From the NCBI GenBank assembly GCA_030280995.1, contig JASXTE010000015.1, positions 3,645,001 to 3,709,000 on the forward strand: a stretch of DNA of 64,000 nt, written 5' to 3'. Both the position numbers and the translations under genes were made by a program. Below are positions 59,135-64,000 of this stretch, in pieces. The notes beneath the pieces are model-generated. The model was not told the DNA's origin. It saw nothing but the letters and a program-made list of their open reading frames with translations, and made no database searches. The stretch comes from Hemileia vastatrix (taxonomy: Eukaryota; Basidiomycota; Pucciniomycetes; Pucciniales; Zaghouaniaceae). Positions within the stretch are counted from its first letter, which is position 1; each line of letters begins with the position of its first letter.

Positions 59135-60170
59135 TTTAAAACCCTTCCACCAAAGTACCAAAAGGCTTTGGAAAAAGATAAAGTTTCAATAGAGGAAGGA
59201 TATCTATATTATATAAGAAAGTTGAGTAATTTTATTGTTATTCCTCCTTCTATGGAAGAAATCATCTTGAAAATTTGTCATGATGACATATTAGCTGGAC
59301 ATTTTGATCTTGAAAAAACAATGATCAGAATTGAGAACACTGCTTGGTGGGTTAATATGTCTGAAGACACCAAATTATATGATGAATCTTGTGATTCTTG
59401 CCAAAAATCAAAAAGACTGACTGGTAAGAGAGCTGGATTAAGGCAACATATTGAACCTCCTGATACACCATGGCAGATAATAAACATGGATTTTGTAAGA
59501 GGATTACCTATTGCTGGAAAAGACAATTATAACTCTTGTTGGGTTATTGTGGACAGATTCACAAAAATGTGTAAATTTATCCCTACCCACAAGAATTTTT
59601 CCACTAAAGAATTAGCTTTCTTATGGTGGTATCATATGTTTAATACTTCTGGTTTTCCTAAACCATAATCTCTGAAAGAGACCCTAAATTTACCTCTGAA
59701 TTTTGGATGTCTCTGATGGATGTTTGTGGTTGTGATCTGAAACTTTCTACTGCCCATCACCTTCAAACTGATGGATTAGCTGAAAGAATGATTCAGACTT
59801 TAGAGGACATGATAAGAAGGTATTGTGCCTTTGGCCTTGAATATAAAGACAATGACAGATTCACTCATGATTGGGTTACCTTACTTCCTGGGTTGGAATT
59901 TGCTTATAATAGCATTTTTCATTCTGTTACTCAAAGAAAGCCTTTTGAGGTCTGGCTTGGATATGTTCCAAATACTCCTGCCCAAATTCTCAATAATAAT
60001 ATACCTAAATTGGACTTAAATCCTGGTTTAAAATCTTTTTTTAAATGCAACAACTTCACAGAACTCATGCTCAAAAATGTATTGAAAAATATTTTGAATA
60101 TAAGAAGAAGAGATGGGACAAATCCCATAAAGAATAAACTTCTAAAAAGGGTGATGATGTGTTGATTTCT
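59135..60170 (+). pseudogene. Gypsy integrase core, frameshifted
   Basis: An N-terminal HHCC zinc module (HDDILAGHFDLEKT ... CDSCQKSKRL) is followed by the catalytic core. It has the first Asp in WQIINMDFVRGLP, then WVIVDRFTKMCKFIP, a frameshift near 59665, the second Asp in RDPKFTSEFW, the Glu in TDGLAERMIQTLEDM, and the terminal core motif LPGLEFAYNS ... KPFEVWLGY. It inserted the cDNA into chromosomes when intact. Confidence 0.87.
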
Positions 60171-60571
60171 AGAGTCCACTTCAGTTTAAAAGGTAATAAC
60201 AAATTATAAGACCCATTTGTTGGTCCATTTGTTTTCAGAAGAATTATTGGAGATAATGAAGTTGAAGTTATTTTGTATTCTCCATATGACTGAAAACATC
60301 CTGTTTTTCCAATATCTCTTTTGAAACCTTACACATCCAATAGTGATTTATTTCCAAAAAGGAGGGGGAGACCAAAGAAAACCTATAATGAAATCACTGA
60401 GACAGCATAAATTGATAAGATTCTGAATTACAGAATAGTCACTGCTGAAAAAGGTACAGAATACTTATTTAGATTCAAGAATAAAACATCTGAATATGAT
60501 TCTTGGATACCTGGGAAGTAGATATCTAATCTTCCTACTCTACTAAAAAAGTATAAAAAGAAAAAATCATA
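60171..60571 (+). pseudogene. Integrase C-terminus: GPY/F, AT-hook, chromodomain
   Basis: DPFVGPFVFRRIIGDNEVEV ... FPISLLKPY matches the GPY/F module. Then come KRRGRPKKTY, an AT-hook-like GRP core, and IDKILNYRIV ... EYLFRFKNKTSEYDSWIPG, a chromodomain-like segment with aromatic residues in the expected places. It ends in a Lys-rich tail and TAG near 60570. Chromodomain integrases target methyl-histone heterochromatin (family knowledge). Three or more stops interrupt this part. Confidence 0.72.
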
Positions 60572-60604
60572 GCATTTTTTTTATTGTTTTTTAGAGTGAC
60601 GTAG

Positions 60605-61599
60605 TGTCAGCCAGGCTACTAGACTTATCCAGTAAAATAATTAATTATCTTACTGAGATGAAGCCACACCTTTTAAATCCTTATTAATAATTAATTATTT
60701 ATTACCTACTTATGTATTACTTACAAGTAACTAGCTAAGTACACTTAGTAATGTAAATAATTAATAAAAATAAGTAGTTGTCCCATAAATTTTTACTCTC
60801 TAACACCATGCTCAATAATACAGATGAGAGGGAATAAAAATAGTATTAAAAATATAATAAAAATCTAAAAAAACTCAAATTTATTTATTAAGAAATTTAA
60901 ATTTTTGTTGAAAAAACATTTTAAATCAAATGTTTTTACTAAGTGTGACAGACTAAGGGAACTCAAGTTTTATTTCAAATAAAAATGATACCTTTATTTA
61001 CGCACCATTTAGTATATCTTTTTATATTTCACATACTCTCTTTATATTTAGTTTTTTCTTCTCACACCCTTGTATTACGTTGTATTAACCCCGTGTTTTT
61101 ATCTCTCACATTTTTCCTATAAAAGGCCCTCTCTTTTTGTACTTTTTCGAATCATTCCATACTTTTTTACCAATCTTACAATACATCAATTACTACCTTT
61201 ATTACTATACTTTATAACACTAGTACTTACATCAACATAATTCTAAGCTTTAATTTATAATAATATTTGAATCCACCTCTTATTATTTTAGTAAAACAAT
61301 AAAAAGGTTTAAGAAATAAGTACATTGTTTTTGAGAGTCCAATAAATCCACTTAAACCCTCGTAGAACCACTAGTTTAATCTTCTAGACCAAGAGACCCA
61401 TTGACAGTTGGGGGCACTTCCGAATTGTCAGCTAGGCTGCTAGACTTACCTGGTAAAATAATTAATTATTTTTACTGAGATGAAGCCATGCCCCTTTCTC
61501 TTACTAACAATTAATTATTTACTTATGTATTACTTACAAATAACTAGTTAAGTATATTAAGTAGTATAAATAATTAATAAATGTCCCATACATCCTTAC
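60605..61599 (+). repeat. 3' LTR, second half truncated
   Basis: 60605-61425 corresponds to the first half of the 5' LTR (starting TGTCAGCCAGGCTACTAG, with a CCTATAAAAGGCCCTC TATA-like box near 61116). 61426-61599 corresponds to the start of the second half (TGTCAGCTAGGCTGC). Similarity stops at about 61600, where a different sequence begins TGTAGGTCTGAG. Confidence 0.85.
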
Positions 61600-62085
61600 T
61601 GTAGGTCTGAGTGTTGAATCTGCTTGAAGTGGACACCATGGGGAGGTGATGGGCTCTCACAGTGCTTTAATTGCCGTGGATAGCAGTGACATCATCTGGA
61701 TTGAAGGTCTGTGCACTCCAGGGGATTTGGGTATAAGTAAGGAGGGATTTTGATGGTTATTTATAATCAATTACTTACTACATTTAAATCTAACACTTCA
61801 ATACAATTATTGAAATTTACAAATATATTATAAAGCATATTATAAGTTGATATTATCATTATATAAGCTATAACTATATTCTATTTTTCTATTTTCCACC
61901 ACTAAGCACACATTTAAATCCAAGTATTTTGAGTTTTATTTGAGTAAAACTATTTTATTAGTATTCCCCTGAGGTTTAATCACTAAATAATTTATCAATA
62001 AGTAGTAGGACAATAAATAAACACTGTTATATTATACCTATATACTAGACTATGCTGACAATCGGGGGTCTTTCCTTGATAATTA
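61600..62085 (+). repeat. Probable LTR of a second Gypsy element
   Basis: Begins TGTAGGTCTGAGTG exactly where the first element's LTR is cut and ends around CAATCGGGGGTCTTTCC, which resembles the LTR end of the first element (TTGGGGGCCTTCC). The boundary is uncertain because no second copy is in the window. Confidence 0.5.
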
Positions 62086-62570
62086 TTGATTATATAGTAT
62101 AAGCCTTAGGACTTAATTTTTACTTAGTATAGCTCAAAAACAACCTAATATTTGGGTCTTCTGCATATTAGTGGGTCATCATAACTCAGTGATTGCAGAA
62201 AATAATCCTTATAATAATTTTACTAATTTTTTATAATAAAAATTAGGTATTTACAGTAGTAACTGTACCCAATATAAACCCAATTTCACTTGGTATTTGG
62301 ACACCAATATAAAACCCAATTAGATTTGTATTTGGTTAAAGCTTGGTAATCTAATTATTCACCCTTGTAAAGGTCTAGTTGAACTTATTATTATATTTTT
62401 AATAGATTTTTTCGATTTTTTCTTATATTTTATTTAAATAAATAAAGATATAAATTCAGGGTAAGCTCCAGTGCTTTTTTATTAGTAATAACATTGCTAA
62501 TAACTTTTGTCTACTAATTCCATAGAGTTTTTCCTTTCTGTAGATGTGATATATTGTCATTATTAACAAT
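62086..62570. promoter_or_regulatory. Leader of the second Gypsy element
   Basis: AT-rich leader between the presumed LTR and gag. It has duplicated segments containing AACCCAATT and GTATTTGG. No coding sequence was seen. Confidence 0.45.
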
Positions 62571-64000
62571 ATTAGTGCTCCTCAGGACAGTGTAAGTGAA
62601 AAGCCTGCTTATAATACCAGGTCTAAAGCTAACAAAAACTATCCAGGTCATAACCATGAAGGGTCAGCAATACCCCCAGACAGAGAACATGAGCATAGAG
62701 GAAAAAGAAGCCCTTTTAAAAAAGATAACCATAAAAAAGACATCTCCTCCTCTTCAGGATCAACTATCCCACTTGGCCAAACAGGTTTTGAAGTTGGAAG
62801 AATCCAAGGCACTCATGCTCAAAGAGGTAGAGCAATTACAGAACAATTTCAAGGTAGGGTTTCAACAAATGAATCAGACACTGGCAGAGCTAAAGGGAAG
62901 CCAGCCAAGTCAACCAAGTCAGCAACCCCCTACCCCAGGCGGGTCACATCACTCCCAGGAGAAAATCCTTGTAGACAAATGGAAGTGGGACTGGTTCCAT
63001 CAACAATGGACCAGCCACAGCTGCAACAGGGATCCACCACCTCATCAGACTTCCTCAGTTCACCCCTACAAAGGAAAAAAGCGCCAAAAATCAGGACTGG
63101 AATCTATCCCTTGGTAAGTAGAATACCCTCTCATATTGAACACAATACTGATAATTACAATATAGGTAATACTATTGATTTTAAATCTGTGCAAAAAATA
63201 GAGGAGGATTTAAGAAATTTAGGTTTTGATGTAGATACACCTGACTTGTCTTTTGTCCACAATAACAGTACTATTCATAATAATAATACAGCAAATACTC
63301 AGTTGCCACCACTTAATAGTGAGATGAGAAGTTCACAGGATAGTGAGAGAATTGAAAAGGAAGACATGAAATATTTTAACAATTATACAACTGTCCATAG
63401 AATTGTTTCAGCATTGTGGAATAGAATGACTGATTGTGAGGAACAGACAGTTAAGCTCACTAGTGATACAATTTTATCCTTGACATTAAATATTTCTCAA
63501 CTGGAAACACTTAATAAAGAATTAGAGAAAGAACATTTGTCTCTAACTCTTAAATATGACTCATTGAGTAACAAATATAGTGAACTTTCAAACAAATCCT
63601 GTGAGTTGGAAAAATTGTATGAAGGTTGAAAACTGAATCAAGAACTAAGTTATCTTTTGCCCAGACAAATCAAAGTGTCTCTGAGCTGCTACAAAGATTA
63701 ACTAAAGTTGAGATTGAAACTGCCAATCTACTAATGAACCAGGATAATCATAAGTATACTCAATATAATAATAATCCTTTCATTGGCAAAAGTGAATCTT
63801 ATTCCTTCCCTATACCACCACAACTAAAACCATCTGGTGGTAGTGTCAAATCTGAAAATGCAAGTCACAAATCCGTACAGGAGGAAATACAAGACCATTT
63901 ATCAAGAGTAAATTATTTATTGAATTTACCTAAGATTAATGAGATAAAATCCAATCTGAAGAACTGGCCTAAGATAGATAAGTACCCAACTTATGATGGG
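62571..64000 (+). CDS. Gag of second Gypsy element, partial
   Basis: Starts ISAPQDS near 62571. An ATG is not obvious, since ATT stands where an ATG might be expected. A 55-bp intron from AGT|GTAAGTG (62592) to ATCCAG (62646) joins VITMKGQQYPQTENMSIEEK and a coiled coil (KQVLKLEESKALMLKEVEQL), then DKWKWDWFHQQW and HPYKGKKRQKSG, ending IPW-stop at a GGTAAGT. Coding then moves to the frame open until 63629 (KIEEDLRNLGFD, coiled coil), and again to the frame ending NWPKIDKYPTYDGG at the window edge. This repeats the arrangement of the gag at 7540-9442. The remainder is outside the window. Confidence 0.7.

Larger units (their letters stand above)
5103..61599 (+). mobile_element. Ty3/Gypsy chromovirus-type retrotransposon, split
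   Basis: An LTR retrotransposon with 5' LTR, leader, gag, protease, RT-RNase H, integrase with GPY/F-like module, AT-hook-like and chromodomain-like C-terminus, and 3' LTR. Its gag is interrupted at 9442/56461 by the 47-kb DNA element. Without that insertion it would be about 9.5 kb. Several in-frame stops and one clear frameshift show it is no longer autonomous. The gene order PR-RT-RH-IN is that of Metaviridae-type elements, and the chromodomain places it with chromoviruses (family knowledge). Confidence 0.9.

Noticed and set aside
63075..63081. Programmed -1 frameshift at A-AAA-AAG as a firm call
   Set aside because: The heptamer is in the right phase, and a similar A-AAA-AAC occurs in the 3-kb copy, but the 8.1-kb copy lacks one and a conserved GGTAAG donor just downstream offers an intron instead. 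It is kept only as an alternative.

Overview
This is an AT-rich eukaryotic window made almost entirely of mobile DNA, with no recognisable host housekeeping gene. GT-AG introns of about 50-120 bp, Plavaka-type (CMC/CACTA-like) transposases, a TET/JBP-type dioxygenase and chromodomain Ty3/Gypsy elements point to a basidiomycete fungus. A rust fungus (Pucciniales) with a transposon-inflated genome is my best guess, but that is inference; nothing in the sequence names the species.

The layout is a four-level nest. (1) A Ty3/Gypsy chromovirus-type LTR retrotransposon runs from a 5' LTR (5103-6722) to a 3' LTR (60605-61599). (2) Its gag is split by a 47,015-bp DNA element (9443-56457) with 38-bp terminal inverted repeats that start CACCA, flanked by a 3-bp TAT target duplication. 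(3) Inside that lies a second large element of 30,127 bp (16470-46596) with 40-bp inverted repeats, also starting CACCA, and an AAT duplication. (4) Inside the second lies a 3.2-kb PIF/Harbinger-like element (20964-24187). To the left are the end of a third CACCA element (terminus at 2510), a relic of the same Gypsy family and a 1.2-kb TTTTTA microsatellite. To the right begins a second, different Gypsy element that runs off the window.

The two large elements share a gene set: a Plavaka/Tnp2-type transposase (Tnp), a Rad5/Rad16-like SNF2 helicase (Hel), an unrecognised protein X, and two members of an unrecognised family Y. The inner element also carries a TET/JBP dioxygenase. In the inner element X (693 aa), the helicase (685 aa) and one Y protein (339 aa) can be spliced into full open frames by hand. 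The inner transposase has one frameshift and the second Y gene is decayed. In the outer element all five genes are decayed. Gene order and orientation differ between the two elements. Tnp and helicase presumably act in DNA transposition and remodelling, and TET/JBP in oxidation of modified bases; X and Y are conserved passengers or accessory factors of unknown function.

The non-genic DNA is also unusual. Upstream of X in both large elements is a 2-kb array of about 14-20 palindromes. The palindrome sequence differs completely between the two elements, but the architecture and position match. A third array of about 13 unrelated hairpins lies upstream of the TET/JBP gene. Isolated perfect hairpins occur elsewhere, and the termini of the CACCAC elements carry a palindrome whose arms covary between copies.
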